Shown here piece by piece: positions 12,550 through 26,163 of a stretch of 64,000 nt of DNA. Both the position numbers and the translations under genes were made by a program. The stretch is from the NCBI GenBank assembly GCA_013396995.1, contig VWZP01006690.1:925689-989688 (forward strand), in the 5' to 3' direction. Source of the stretch: Dicaeum eximium (lineage: Eukaryota; Chordata; Aves; Passeriformes; Dicaeidae). Positions within the stretch are counted from its first letter, which is position 1, and each line of letters starts with the position of its first letter. The notes beneath the pieces are model-generated. The model saw only the letters and a program-made list of their open reading frames with translations, had not been told where the DNA came from and did no database searches.

Positions 12550-15500
12550 TATTTCCCTCCAATTCTTAGACCATACTGAACAGTGACCATTGGTTTCATG
12601 TTAACTTACTGAAATCTGTTAATGAGCTCAACTGGCCCAGTCTGAGCACTCTGAACAACCAGCCCAGGTTACAGCATTGCCATAAAACAGAAATATGGAT
12701 TGAGATCCAGCACTAGCAGTGCTGTTGGATCCTGAATGCATTCAGATTCTACAACAGGCTACCAAAAATTTTTATAGGTCTTTGCCACTGATCCCCTCTT
12801 GAAAAACGATGATGAAATTTTAGAATTACTCAGGCTGTGGTTTGAAACACAACATCAAGAGTTTCTCAACACGTCCCATACATCAGCATAATGAACTTAA
12901 ACTAGTCACTGGCTGGTCAACTTACAACAATAAACAGAAACAGGAATCCAAGTTCAAAACCTCAGTTACTTTGCACTTATTTCCTTAAGTACACATGAAG
13001 ACAGACAGATTTTATTACAGTATTCCACATGTGTTCTTAAAAGCAAGAGCTACTTATATTTTAAACTGCAGAGCTTGAAGAAACTTGTGTTACAGGAACT
13101 TTACTAACTAAAAAATTCAGAACAGAAGAATTGAGAAAACTCCCAAACTTACCTAGGCACATTGTCCGGATGTATTGCAAGGTAAAAGAATTAAAAACTC
13201 CTTAAGTTACTTTTCTGCTCTAGTCCATTCTATATTTACCTAACATTCAGAAGATCCTCCTGCTGCTCTCCATGAGACTCAAAAAGGCAAATGAGAGCAT
13301 TCAGTACCTTGGGAAAGCATGCTGCTAGATTAGTCACCTTTACTTGATTAATTTTCATCGTTAACAAGCATACATGTCTTATTTGTGACTTATGGAAATC
13401 TCATTTATAACACACATTTCTACACAGGCTTGCTTGCTTTTGCAAACTTAGACACCTGTTGTAAGATTTCTGACATGTTATAAAGAGAACTTCCCCACCC
13501 AACACATCTTGCCAATGGTTTTAACAATGCAAGATAAAAACCCAAAAGATACGAAAATCGGTGATTTCATCAATGCTCGAGTATACTTCTATCCCTGTAC
13601 CTGCTCATGTTTCCTGTGAATGCTAATGGCATTGATTTCGTGACTCACTGGCACTGTGGCAGACAGTTATCAAAATTAAAATTCACTTCCCACAAAAATA
13701 CTCTCTATCTGTAAGAGGAGAGGCAAGCAAACAACTGGGTTAAAACCTGAGGGGAACTGCCACAGCATCCCACCACCCACGGAAGGTCTCATGAGATTCA
13801 GCTGCATTTACCCACCTCTAGTAGCATAAATACACTGCCAAGGCATGTGAAACAGAACAAATTCTTGTGTGGGATTATGTAATTATGTGACTTCTCCCAT
13901 TATTTGCCATTTTTCTCCTTTTGCTCTACTTATGATCGTTTGGACAAAGTTGCACTTTTTCAGAAAAACTTGAACTGACAGAAGGCTGCGCTTATGGCTA
14001 AAATATCAGAAAAAACAGTGGGAGTTACCCCCACCCTGCTGTACTATTCAGTGCCTGGATTCTGAATATTGTTACCTGAGATACTGGAAAATAACCTCCT
14101 TTGCAGAGGAATTGATTTCTAATCATTAAGACACTCTGTTGAACTCTGCTTTATTCACAGATGTTTCTCAGTGGTATCATGTGACAATCGTGCAGATGCT
14201 TTTCTGTTATTTAGATTTCTCCCCCTCTTTTTTTCCCTCTCAGCAATACTGGCTTGGTTTCCTCTGCTCTGGAGTGCTGGCTGGAGAGGGAACTGGGCTA
14301 GGCTGTTTTTAACAAGCAGCACATTCTGTTTTAAACCCTTTTGCACGGAATACAAATCCTTGAATGTTTTCCAGAAATGTGAAGCGTGTTGACTTCTATA
14401 CTCAGAATAATAAACACGACTGTGCTTGGCTAACTAAAAAGAAGTGGAAGTGCAGTTCTGTGACCCATTTAGGACAGAGCAGTCTAAATACATTCACCCT
14501 GCCCACACTCTCAGTATCACAACTGGGTTTCTCTGGGTGGGAGTGGTGGGGGTTTGACAGGGGTGTTGTTGTTTGATTCATACTTATTTTTATTAAGTAG
14601 TTCCTTGGAGTAGCAGCCAAGATTTCAAATAGTTCCCATAACATAGCTGACTAATAATCAAGGTGCTCCTCAGTTTCTGCCATTGAATTGTGCAATTCCT
14701 TGAGCAGGGCATTACCCTGTGCTATCAATAAACTGAGTATTCCACTTTGCATCAGCAGCAGACAGCCTGGGAAAATATTGCTTGACTGGCATTGCAATTC
14801 TTTAACTACAAAAAACCCCAAACAAACAACACCTTCAAACTCTAAGGCCTCTAGGGACGTTAAGTTTAGCTAAAAATCTAAATGTTAAAATTCCATCCAA
14901 CTGGAATGCATAGCAGCATTTCAAACGAAGATGCTGTGACTAATGATATGGTAATGCCATAAGGAAAAGAAATTAGAAAAAAAAAAATCAAAGCACAGCT
15001 GTGCCCAAGTTAGGCAGTGTAAAGTCAACTGTGATATCATAGAATGCAAGTAATGCCAACTCAGAGGGAGGAATTACCCACTGCACCTTATTCTGCTCTT
15101 TTATGTTGATGTTGAGGCAATAGTGATGCTTGAGCCAATACACAAAGCTAATAAAGTTAAGTTCTAACATCAGTGCCATAGCTGGGCTCACTTGAAAAAA
15201 TTAAACCATCAAATTGTTCAGGTCACAGCCCAGCTGGGGCAACAGGAGATCAGCCAAGGACATGGATGGTGGCAGCTCCCTCTGAAGTCAGCATGAGGTC
15301 TTATTATAACCATTTTTATCAAAGCATCAGCCAGAGGGAAAAAAACCAAATGTGGTCAGAGGAAAGAGGTGCATTCTAGGTACTGGCACTGCCTCCTTTT
15401 GCTTATGCCCAATTCTGCTGTGATGGGCAAGGAAGATTTGTCTTTTGTTGAACATGTTAGTCTAGTTTTTCAATTGTATTTCTGCTGTTCACAAGTGGGA

Positions 15501-18500
15501 GAGCAAAAATCTGGTTTTAAGTTTAAAACATTTTCCGGCCTTATTTGATATGAAACCCTAAGTTCTTTATAAAATACAAGGGGTTTTGTGTCTATACTAA
15601 TTTATTAACAACTAGAGAAGCTTTGGTTTTTTATACTACAACAGAATAAGATATGGCAGGGACTGAACAAAAATGACCTCTACCATCATTTAAATGCAGC
15701 AGAGCTTTCAGACAAAGAAAACTGCTGTTTGCAGAATGAATTTTTAAATAGCAAGCAATTTTCCTCCAGAAAATCCCCCTTCCCAGTTTCATACAGGAAA
15801 CCACAAGGATTTTAAGCAGGGCATTAATCTGAGACTGTACATTGCAGTTGCTTTCCTGCTCAGTGAGATCTACTGGCTTTCTCACCGCTTCCCTTAATAT
15901 TTGAACTGGAACAAAGAGAAGTCTGTCAAAACTTTTAATTCCTTAATTGGCATATCTGAGTTTATGAATGAGATTTTCAAAAGGCAAAAAACTGGTTCAG
16001 ACAAGGGCAGAACAGAGTTATTTATATACTTTTGGGAAAGGGAAACATGTATAACATTAATGCACAGCTGTAAGTTCATAAAATTATAAAATCAATACAT
16101 GAATGTAGCCTCATGGGACCATTCACTTCAATTTTTGGGCATTAACACCTCTGCTAAGTGTTGATTTTCAGAGGACCATGAGGGGAAGTTTCTTACAAAT
16201 GACAAGTCAGACTCTGATCTGCTTGTGAAATATTCAAGTAGAAGTGTTAATAGACATAGGCAATTAATTTTCCTACAGCTTTACTTTGTTTGTAGTCAGA
16301 ATAAAACTGTTCCCTTCCTTGGAAAGGATGGCCTCTCTTTTCAGACACTGCTGCTCAAACTGCTTGTGGCAAAGTTCCAGCTCCTCACAGGTTCCCTGTT
16401 TAATGCCTGTCACTGCCTCAAAGATTCAACTCCACTCCAATTTAGCTCTACCACCTTCATGTCTACACATTATCTGAACTTTCCCTTTAAAATCCTTAAA
16501 AATAGTCAAGCCCCACAACTGCTGCTAAGATTACATCAGGATTTTGCTTTCACTTAAAACATTTTATCTTTGTGGGAAAAGGCCACAAAGCCCGACACAC
16601 CATCAGGAATTAAATGGACAGAGAACTTTCATCTGCAAGGAAGAAAACAAAAAACCTCTTTTCCAGCTTTCAAGTATGCCTGACAACAGGGTAACTTTTC
16701 AAATCATAAGATTCCTGCTAGGTTCCCATGAAAGCTTTTTAATATTGCAAAATAATAAAACAAACATTGTAGTTATACCCCAGCAGGTGAAATCCTCGCT
16801 GCAGCCCTCAGCACAGCTCGTATGTTCTGCTGCTGGTGATGCAAGGCCAGTGAGATACAGGACACACCAGTCATTATCCTGGACTCCCTTGGGAGGCTGC
16901 CTAACTTGCCCTTGCAGTTTAGTTTTGTTTTGATTCTCCCTGGGCCAAAACACCTACCTCTGATTGTGTTTGTCAGTGTGGCATCCACAGATCTGCCCTG
17001 GATCCAAACCAACCGTGTGAGTACGTTTGCCATTTGATGTGGTTGAGAATGAAAGCAAAGCTCTGAGATGGAGTTTCAAGCAATCCCCTTCCAAAGCTCG
17101 CTGGCTTTGCTGACTGTGGCAGAAGACTGCCCTGGAGGGGTCTGCAGAAGGACCTAATGCAGACTGCAGCACCAAAACAAAGCAGCTTGGCTAAGACAGA
17201 GCTGGGAAGACGTTGCCATTAATATCTCCACCTCTGCTGCACTTTCAAAAGTTTTTATTGCATAACCCAGGGGAGAAAAAGAGAAAAGGTGCCTGTGATG
17301 CAATGCTGAGATTTTAACAAGGAGTCCCCTGAAACATTCCTCTACCACTCGGTGATGGAAACCACCGATCACAGAAGCAAATTAACAGAGAAGAACGGGA
17401 GGAACTGGATCAGATCACCTGCCTTTCTGTGCATCCCATGACTCCTCACTAGACCAGTAAGTAAAATCAGAGAAAGATAACTCACCATTATTAGCAACAA
17501 AGGTGTTGTTTCTTCCTAAATGCTTCAGCTATCACTCAACAGTCTTGGTTTTCAAAGCCATCAGTTGTTAATCACTGCCTGGAAGCACTCTGAAATATTC
17601 TTGCCATTGACAACATTTGCTCAGAATCATCAGCTACAGGGCCATGGATGCCTTAATATATGTTATGTACTTTAAAAAATAACTTAGGCTACCATAAACT
17701 TAAAGCTACCTGAATGCCCTTCCACTCCAGGGCTTCCAAAATTATACAATAAGAGGCTGAATTATAGCTAATAATATAAACCCCTTACAATGATGTGAGT
17801 GAAATACCAAGCTCATCTCAGTCAGGAACACTGTCCATGCCCTTCACTGATAACAGCCAAAACATGAATCCCCTTTGAGAGTTATGCAGCTCAGAGTTCT
17901 GGAGACAGAATGTTCTTGATATAATTTGGAGCTTTGTTTCTACAGTGCTTTGGTCCAGCTAACAAAAATAATAGAAAACCCTTGTGAGTAGAGAAGTACT
18001 GTGAACAGATTTGCCTCATAACCACTAGGAATAAAAGAACATTCTAGTGGGTGCCCAAATTTTCAGGTCATGATCTGATTTTCATGAGAAACATGAGATA
18101 TGCCCATGCACAAGACAGTGTTGGGTTTAGCTGCTCACTAAATTTTCACCATGCTCTGTGCCAGTGATATCAGACCTTGGCAATGGAGTAGTCACAATGT
18201 CATTTCCCCCTCAAATAAAGGACTCCAAGGCAGCATTATCTGAAGAGATCTTTGAGTGGTGTGCTGTTGGTACAGCACAACATCCCCAGACACTGAGTAT
18301 CAATACACTTTAAATTATCCTCTCAGTTACAGCCTTTCCTATAAATCATTCCTTCAATCATTCCTTGGCCTTCTTCCCTTCCCATGTCTGGAATCAGAGG
18401 CAGAGGGCACGTGCACACCTGAACTCAGGACAGAGCTTTTCACATCCCTGGCTAGGCTCAGAAGTGTCTCTGTGTGTGAAGCTAGACAGCACTAGATAAA

Positions 18501-20672
18501 CAATTCTTAACTGGAAAAGAGCTTCAGCAGCTGATTTGGAAGGCAAAGCAGAATAAATACTCTGTCAGTATAAATCCAGCCCTTGTGCCTTTTGCTTTCT
18601 GTCCTCCTGCCATTTCTAACTTTGGCTGATAGTGTTTCCTTTGGGAATCTAGAAAAAACATGCAATTCCCAGCAGCTCCAGCTGCAGTGATGAACTTCCT
18701 CTAGGTTAGAGGTGCACAGAACCAAATGTCTGCTTTCCTAAGTCTGGTGAAAATCCAGAAAACGTCTTTAGATTTCATTAGTCTATCTTTAGAGGGATTA
18801 TAGTGTAAAAATAAAAATCTATTCCACGGCTTCATTTATTTGCCATAACAAAGGCTCAGACTTGTGAGGACTATTCTTTGCCAGTCAGGACCCAAAACTC
18901 AATAGCAAGAACAGCCATTAGGCTGAGAGTTATAGATTACAACAAATTGCTAAAACCCATAGCAAGTTTAAGCCCATTTCTTTTCAGAATTCTCACACAG
19001 GATTTACTGCTTGAATCTGTAATCTAATCCTCATTTCTACTCCTCTACTTCCCAGATCAAGTCTGTCATGTAGATTGACAGACATATTCTACCAGTTTTT
19101 GTCAGCATAAGTGCTACTTTATTCCATGAATAATTTTCCAGTATTATCAATCCTCAGTGAAAATCCACAATGCCAAGCTGATATTTCCTGAGCAAGAGTA
19201 GTATCCAGCTGCTCCTCCTTCCTACCTATCCATCTAATTTTAACAGCTAAACATGACATAAATAAAATTACTTGTGCATGGATAACTTCAAACTATTTTT
19301 GTCATTAACTCAGCAAAGAGGAGTGAAACAGCCATCATACAAGAGCTGTTCTATGTGAGAAGATGTTCTGGCCCAGATTTCAAGAGAACCACCTTTAAAG
19401 CACTTTCCACAATGCAGAGGTAAGGTTTATTTTCTAGAACCATTATGGACTCAAGGTACAAGAACAGTAAAATTGTGGAAAACCAAGGAGTAATAGTCTA
19501 CACTAGGTGGCACTGCTACACACGGCTTCAGTTTCTTTGCTGTGGGCTCAAATTAGGCCTAATTTTGGAACAAATATCTGTATTAAGTTTGAGGGAGGTA
19601 TTTTAGGGGAGCTCTGGCAAAGAGCAAGGAAGCATTCTTTGTTCTCCTGCAATCACAGACATTTTTTGCTATGTAATTATTATCTAGAACCAGTAGGAGT
19701 CTTAATGCTAATGCTTTTCCTGCCTGCAGGAATTCCACACCTGCTGTCCAATCCAGTCCTTCAGCAGTCACACACACAATCAAAGCCACACTTTGCCTTT
19801 GCAACACAAACAGGAGCCCAGTCCTGCTCTCTTCCACTTAAAACGCCCCAACCAACCACCACCAACAACAAAGCAGTGTTTCACTACATGCATAAAGCTT
19901 GGTAAAGAGTTGGTGGTGGTTATCACTATAAAACGTTTGATTTGCAGCCAGCAGGCAATGAAATGCAACAATTCAAGACTGTGAACTAAGCTTCTCCTAA
20001 TTGGTGATCAGAGATGGGCAGAGCTGTGAGGATTTTTCCCAAATTAAGCAAGGCCAACTGAATTTTAGACAGAAGTATGAACATACCCTGCAGAAATACA
20101 AAGTTTCTGAAAGCAGAATTTGTTATGGCCAAACTCATCTTTCATTCTAAGTTTCAGAATTTTAAAATCTACTGTCAAAGAAAGTACTAAGACAGAAGAA
20201 TTATTGATCCCTATTGACTAATACACCTAGAGAATAGCAAATGTTGGTTTAATCCTATTCACATGCCTTTAGGGGGTTATATTCCTGTCTTACTGAGCAT
20301 CATGAAAAACAAAAAAATCTTTTTCAAAGAAAAGATCCTACAAGAAAGATTCCTATGACTTATGGGGAAAAATACCCCAACCCAAACCAACCATTTTGTA
20401 GAATTCTCACTCTTCTGTGATAAACATTAGCATTTCTTTAAAGTCTCCTCACAAGTCTTCTCTGATTACAAAGTTGTGCAGTAAGGGAATCTTACTACAC
20501 AAATCAACGGAGTTTTAAATTTCAAATAATAATAAAATAGGTCTTTTAAATTAAAGCTATTTTTCAGTATAATCAGTCTCGCTACAGCAGAATAAATTTT
20601 TTTCTTTCAGACTAATACCTTCACCATCTTTTCCCCAGAAAAAAACAAACCCTTAGCCTGTGAATTTTAGTG

Positions 20673-20697
20673 AGAACTACATGGTACATGTAGTTCT
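20673..20697. repeat. Perfect inverted repeat, 11-bp arms
   Basis: The arms agaactacatg (20673-20683) and its exact complement (20687-20697) flank a 3-base loop. An isolated short hairpin of unknown significance. Confidence 0.8.
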
Positions 20698-21496
20698 TTG
20701 CTTGATCCAAAACAGGAAAAGAGGAAAAGTAGAACATTAACTATGATCTTGGCAACTGAAATGTCTCCTCTGTACTAATAAACCCTAAAAGATAGAGTTT
20801 ATAATCATCCCTTCTTCAAAAGAATTGTTAGCAGACAATACTCCACCATACATTGATTTGCAGGGTTGCTGTTATCTTTAAACCAAGTTTTAATCAAATT
20901 TCATGATCAGAACAGGAAGCAACAAACTGAAAGCAAACATTCCTGCTCCAGTCAGCTTTTAAAATTCCTTTGCTTTGGTTTCATTTCAAGTGTCTGACTT
21001 CTGTTTATCTAAGAAAGGGGGAAAAAAATCAGCATCTTCTGGAAAAGCTGCAAAATGGAAATGTTGAAATGTATAAAGCAGCTTACTGGCAAGGTCCTCT
21101 TGACAGCAAGGCAAATGGTTCCAAGAGATTGAATCTTTCTTGAAAGGCCAGAAAGTATCAGGCAGTCCCAAATTATTGAATATATTCTACCATGTGACTT
21201 CAATTAAATCAGTATTAACTATTACCTTTGTGAACTTGAAAACTAGCACTGTATGAAAAGGTTTGAATATTCAAGCCTCTGATGCTGGAATGGAGTCCAA
21301 AAGGACAGAAATAATCTGACAGCATCCTGAAAGCATCCTGCTACAGCATTTTCCTAAACTGCCCAAGGCTGGAGGGGCAGTTTATGGAGTAGGAGGAGGA
21401 GTTCATGCTCCTGGCAGAGAGGACAATGGTCTCACACCACATGATCTGAGTGCCCTGCTCTCCATGCAGATGAAACAGGTGCCACTAAGCTTTTCC

Positions 21497-21510
21497 TTTT
21501 TTTTTTTTTN
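21497..21510. other. T homopolymer ending in an ambiguous base
   Basis: A 13-base T run is followed by a single n at 21510. The same arrangement occurs at 45938. These look like consensus uncertainty at a homopolymer rather than biology. Confidence 0.8.
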
Positions 21511-22412
21511 AGACAGGGAAGAAAACAAAACATGTATATGCTGATCTAGCCTGGAGGAAAAACATCCTCAGAGACAGGCTGCTCAGAGGAAGGATGCAAT
21601 GAGAATTGGGTGGATCAGTTGAGAACAGGAGCCTCATCCTCAGCCTGTCTCTATCAGCTCCCAGATGATTGGCAAACACTTCCCAGGGCAGATACCTGGC
21701 AGATGCTGGGAACAGCAGGGCAGGAATCTGAACCAGTGGAGTTGCTTAAGCAGACTACAAACACTCAGTCTCAGTTCTGTCCTGAAGCATTTCTAGCACA
21801 GATAAGAAATGAAACAACCTCAGTAGGTGAGAATAAAAATCTGACACACATTAGTTACCAAAGCTGCCAGCAGAACTGCAAGCAGAGACTTAGAGGCAGC
21901 CAAATTCAGTGGACAGGGGTACATGCAGTGGATTTCCCATTCAACTGAGAAGCTGCTTCCCTGTCAAAAACCTCAAGAAAATTATTTGTTCCCACAAAAT
22001 GATTTGAATTTCGACAAGTCAGTATTTTCCCTTATGTATGCTATGTAAAGCAGTCATTTTAGGTAAAGCCATTATGAAAATTCCCCAGAAGAGGTCACAT
22101 TAGTATTCCACTGCAAGATCAAGATCTGAAAGGCAATACTGCATTCTGCAAGATTTCAAAAGAAACAGGCTCCTGCAGTTCCTCACACTATATACAGTAA
22201 TATAGAAGAGTGTTTTATATGTCTTTGGATGAACTTATAAGGATGCTTTCCCCATGTTTCTGAAAGGAAAAATGATATTCCTTTTCTTTCTCTCTTCTGA
22301 AATGAAAACTTTTATTCTAATGTTTTCCTAACTTTCCATGAGAGATTGAATAAGAGACTGAGAGGGAGATGAGACACAAATAAGACAGAGAAGACGAAAA
22401 AAAAATATTCCT

Positions 22413-23041
22413 GTCATAGAGTCATGGTTTGGGTTGGGAGACACCTTAAAGATCATCTAGTTACAACACCTTCCATTAGATCAGGATGCTCCAAGCACAA
22501 TTCCAGGGATGGGACAGCCACAACTTCTCTGGGCAACCTGTGCCAGTCAGTGCCTTACCACCTTGACAAGGAAGAATTTCTTCCTTATATTTAAATCCAA
22601 CACTTCCCTCTTTAAGTTTAAAGCCATTACCCCTTGTCCAATCACTGCGTGCCCTTGCCAAAAGTCCCTCTCCAGCCTCTTGGAGCTCCTTTAGCCACTG
22701 GACGAGGTCCAAGGTTTCCACAGAATCTTCTCTACTTCAGAGTGAATACCCCCAGCTCTCCCAGCCTGTCTCCAGAACAGAGGTGCTCCAGCCCTCTGAG
22801 CGTCTTCATAACCCCCTCTGGAATTACTTCCCAGCTCCACATCCTTCTTGTGTGGGGGGCCCAGAGCTGGAGGCAGCTCTGCAGGGGGGTCTCAGGAGAG
22901 TGGAGCAGAGGGCACAGTCCCCTCCTGCTGCTGCAGCCCAGGACACGTTTGGCTTTCTGGGCTGGGTCAGGTTGAGCTCCTCTTCCACCAACACCCCACA
23001 TCTCCTTCCTCAGGGCTGGTATCAACGTCCTCAAGCCCGTT
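22413..23041 (-). mobile_element. CR1 LINE fragment (3' region), minus strand
   Basis: The + strand starts with the inverted CR1 terminus (tcatagagtcatggtttggg) and then follows the usual reverse-complement CR1 order. The blocks are 'accttaaagatcatctagtt', 'ccagggatgggacagccac', 'tctgggcaacctgtgccagt', 'aatttcttccttatattta', 'gaggtgctccagccctctga', a CAGAGCTGGA block, a 'tttggctttctgggctg' block and 'ctcctcttccaccaacaccc'. About 630 bp of the 3' end of ORF2 and the 3' UTR are present. The reverse-transcriptase frame is broken by stops and indels, so this is a dead, 5'-truncated copy, as most CR1 insertions are. Confidence 0.92.
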
Positions 23042-24048
23042 AACACAACAGAACCTGGAAGTCTGCTTATATTAAAACTGAATTTGTTTATGAAATAAAA
23101 ACTTTGCATCCCAATATCTACTGACATGCAAATATCCCGTTTAACAGTAAAGGTACTGCAGTGCTTTAGCACAGGGTTCAATAGAGTGGCATTGCTTTTC
23201 AGCTGGCTGAACTGCTGGTCATGGGCCTGGCAAATGTGGCCTTCAAGGCACTGTGGGATTTTTTAGATATACATGAAAAACCCTCCAAACCCCACATCAC
23301 TCTTTATTCTAAAACTGCAGAAAACAGTAGGAAGTGTAGGAAGGTCACAAAGTTACAATTCTGCTTTTGGAAGGGTGGAGAGCATTATTCACTCAGATGC
23401 TACTGGAGCCCATAATATTTACACTCAGCCATTATGAGAGAACAAAAAAAAAAGGTATATTCCAAAGGGATAGATCCTTATTTTTTCATTATGGGTTTAA
23501 TTATTCTGTATTAACTGATACACCTCCACTGCAGCAGATGGGACTCCTTTCACCACAGGTGGTCTTCTTTGAGCACAATGTCTAAGCCCAAAGTTCCCTA
23601 CCACAGGTTGGTAGAGGCAGGTTTCCCAGCAAAGATAAACAACTCAGCACAAGGCACTTCAGCTCCCATGCAGCCACACCCTGCACCTGGCAGGGCTGCA
23701 GGCACTATCAAAGCAGGCAAAAAAACCACACCAGAAAGCCTGTTTCTCACCTGCCAGGCTGGTTTTAGGTCATGTGAGGGAGGAGAGTGAGGGAATGACT
23801 CTCCAGCCCTGGTCTTCAATGTTTTTAGCACAAGTGATTCAACATTTTAAGAATTGTTTCATTATGCTACGCCTTAATTTATGGCACATATTTGTGAATT
23901 CCCTGTTTGGACACCCCTACAAGAAGTTGGGAATGCTTTGTCTGTCACAAACATAACCAAAGGAAGGAGGTTGCAAAAGCTATTCACACAGAGTTTGAAA
24001 ACCAGGCTTAATCTGAGAGGTGATGCTGCTATTTCTTCCAGTACAGAC

Positions 24049-24049
<1 letters not shown>

Positions 24050-24081
<32 letters not shown>

Positions 24082-24100
24082 AAAAAAACCCTAAAAACTG
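24050..24100 (+). repeat. 30-base poly(A) run with A/C-rich extension
   Basis: An uninterrupted run of 30 A (24050-24079) is followed by CCAAAAAAACCC-type sequence. It could be the tail of a retroposed transcript on the + strand, but nothing upstream was recognised as a processed gene or LINE. It may equally be a simple repeat. Confidence 0.8.
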
Positions 24101-26131
24101 CAACATCCAATCAGTTTGAATAAAAAATGAGAGCTTGTTATAGTCCTGGGTTAGATGTCAGAAGAAACCAGAAGACGCACATCCACGTGGGCCCCTTGTT
24201 CCTCACAACTCACCCACTGGATCTGGTTGCAATCCCACCCTCCTCAGGAATTCAGCAGCAGTGCCAATCAGCCTTGGCTATCTATAACCTGTCCTGAGGA
24301 TTTTGGAACAGCTGCCAGCAGCCTTATTGACAGTCGATCGCTTTAAACTTTTGTTTGGATGCAAATAAAAGCTTTCATCCCATTTGCCAAACACTGAAAG
24401 GTTAAGGCAGATTTGAAGACCTTACACCACAGGAAGATGCTTTTATCTTCCGCAAATGTGATGGTCAAAACTTGCAGGGGATTAAAAAGCTCAAAGATGA
24501 TCTTGTTATATCTAAGACAACCCAAAGCAGAACACACAATCTCAAAAGGGAACAATTTTAGGATCACAAGCTAAGTGCTTTGAAGTCAAACTGTCCAAGT
24601 TAACATAGCATCAAATAATGTCACGTGTTCTTGGAGTAGCTGTTACAATAAAGTTTAATATATTATTAGATCCCATACTTAGATTGCAAAATAAAGTATC
24701 AAAAAGCCTTACCTTCTCTCTCCTGAGAGGAACACTGCTGAAATAAGGATATTACAGGCATGGCTGAACTGCTCAGAATGGTTTATATACACAACGGGAT
24801 GAAGCACAGTGCAGCACTGGCTGACAATATACAACAGATTCCATATGTGCCACACTCAAGTAGTTGGAAAAAGTGAATCATCCTGCACAGAATGCAATGA
24901 GCAGTTTATGGCATTCAACATGCAGATGAATATGGGTTCAGAACTTCACCACACCCTCACTCAAAGCTGGACTCTTATTTATGGGTAAAATAGTTTAATT
25001 TAAAGGTTTTTTTGTTTGTTTGTTTTTGGTCTTTTTTAATATAAGTGTAGCACTTTTAACTTAGTGGGGGAACTGAAGTAATTTTTATTTCTCAGGTGTT
25101 AGCAATGATTTGCAAGTGCACTTTGCTGGCACACAAGCAGCGTGCTTTGGGCTGAAGACATTAAACTGACACCGTACAGGACATTGTGGTTTGCAAAAAA
25201 CAGATAGGAGTCCTTGCTGTGCATGTTTGGATTAAGCCTGTACCTGAAGCACACACTAAGTGTGGCTAACTCCAAAGATGAATCTGATTTTTAAAATGCT
25301 GTTGGCTGTCCTAATAAGTAGAAGCTCCTTGCTTAGGGTACAGGCTCACTGGAGAAAACGAGTAGTGCTGTGTACCTTCAGTGGCCTCACTGTCTCCTGT
25401 TCCAGGGCTGAAGCTCCTTTTCACCCCTTCTTTATCCTGCTGAGAGCACCAACTCAGCCCCTGGTGGAGCCAGCAAGGCAGGGAGATGTTTGGGCATCCC
25501 CAGAGGCAGCGCCAGGACGTTCCTCTGAGCTGCCTCAGCAGCCCTGACTCCTTCACTCCTCGCCTGCCTCTGGGACAGTCAGTCAGCAACCCATGTGAGC
25601 AACCCTGAAAGGAAGGGGAGCTGGACAGAGGCTCCAGCTTTAACACAAGAGGACATGGATTTATGCTCTTGAAATGCAATTAGGATTGTTACATGTTGTT
25701 TTGGGAAGGTAAATTGGGACAGTAAGTCACTATGGTGGCAGTAAGCTTGTGCATAATAGAGGAATATGAGAAAAGATAAACTTTTTTTCAACTGTAATTT
25801 AAGAGCCTATGGAATAGGCTTTCAATGAAAGGAGAATAAACAGCTTGCTATGGTTCATTCAGAAGAATTCAGCAACAAAGAAGGCTCAAAGTTCTCAAAT
25901 ACTCTATATTTTTGAACTTGGGTACTGTCTTTGTATTGCACGATTAGAAAAAATTCTGCTTTTCTTATTTAAGGGAAATGGCCTATCTTCTAAGAGAGAA
26001 AGAAAAACCTAATGCTACTCTAGGATCTTGCATATATGTACCCTTTTTGGGGCTTAAATGGAAAGCTTTGCTTACCAGCTTGAGTCAAACCAGTTATAGT
26101 GATGGCAGAATTTGATTCTAAATAGATAATT

Positions 26132-26163
26132 AAAAAAAAAACCAAAACCAAACCACCCAAACC
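26132..26163 (+). repeat. A/C-rich simple repeat
   Basis: A 9-10 base A run continues into (CCAAA)-type units. The same style as the tracts near 12.4, 24.05 and 61.0 kb. Confidence 0.65.

Larger units (their letters stand above)
9346..22412. other. Long non-coding stretch
   Basis: AT-rich DNA without any frame I could assign to a gene. It contains an A/C-rich simple repeat (12371-12422), three adjacent hairpins (12449-12549), one further perfect inverted repeat (20673-20697) and a single ambiguous base after a T run (21510), all listed separately. Nothing else could be supported. Confidence 0.5.

Noticed and set aside
22732..23181. 149-codon minus-strand open frame.
   Set aside because: It lies largely within the CR1 fragment at 22413-23041 and is a remnant or chance frame of that element, not a host gene.
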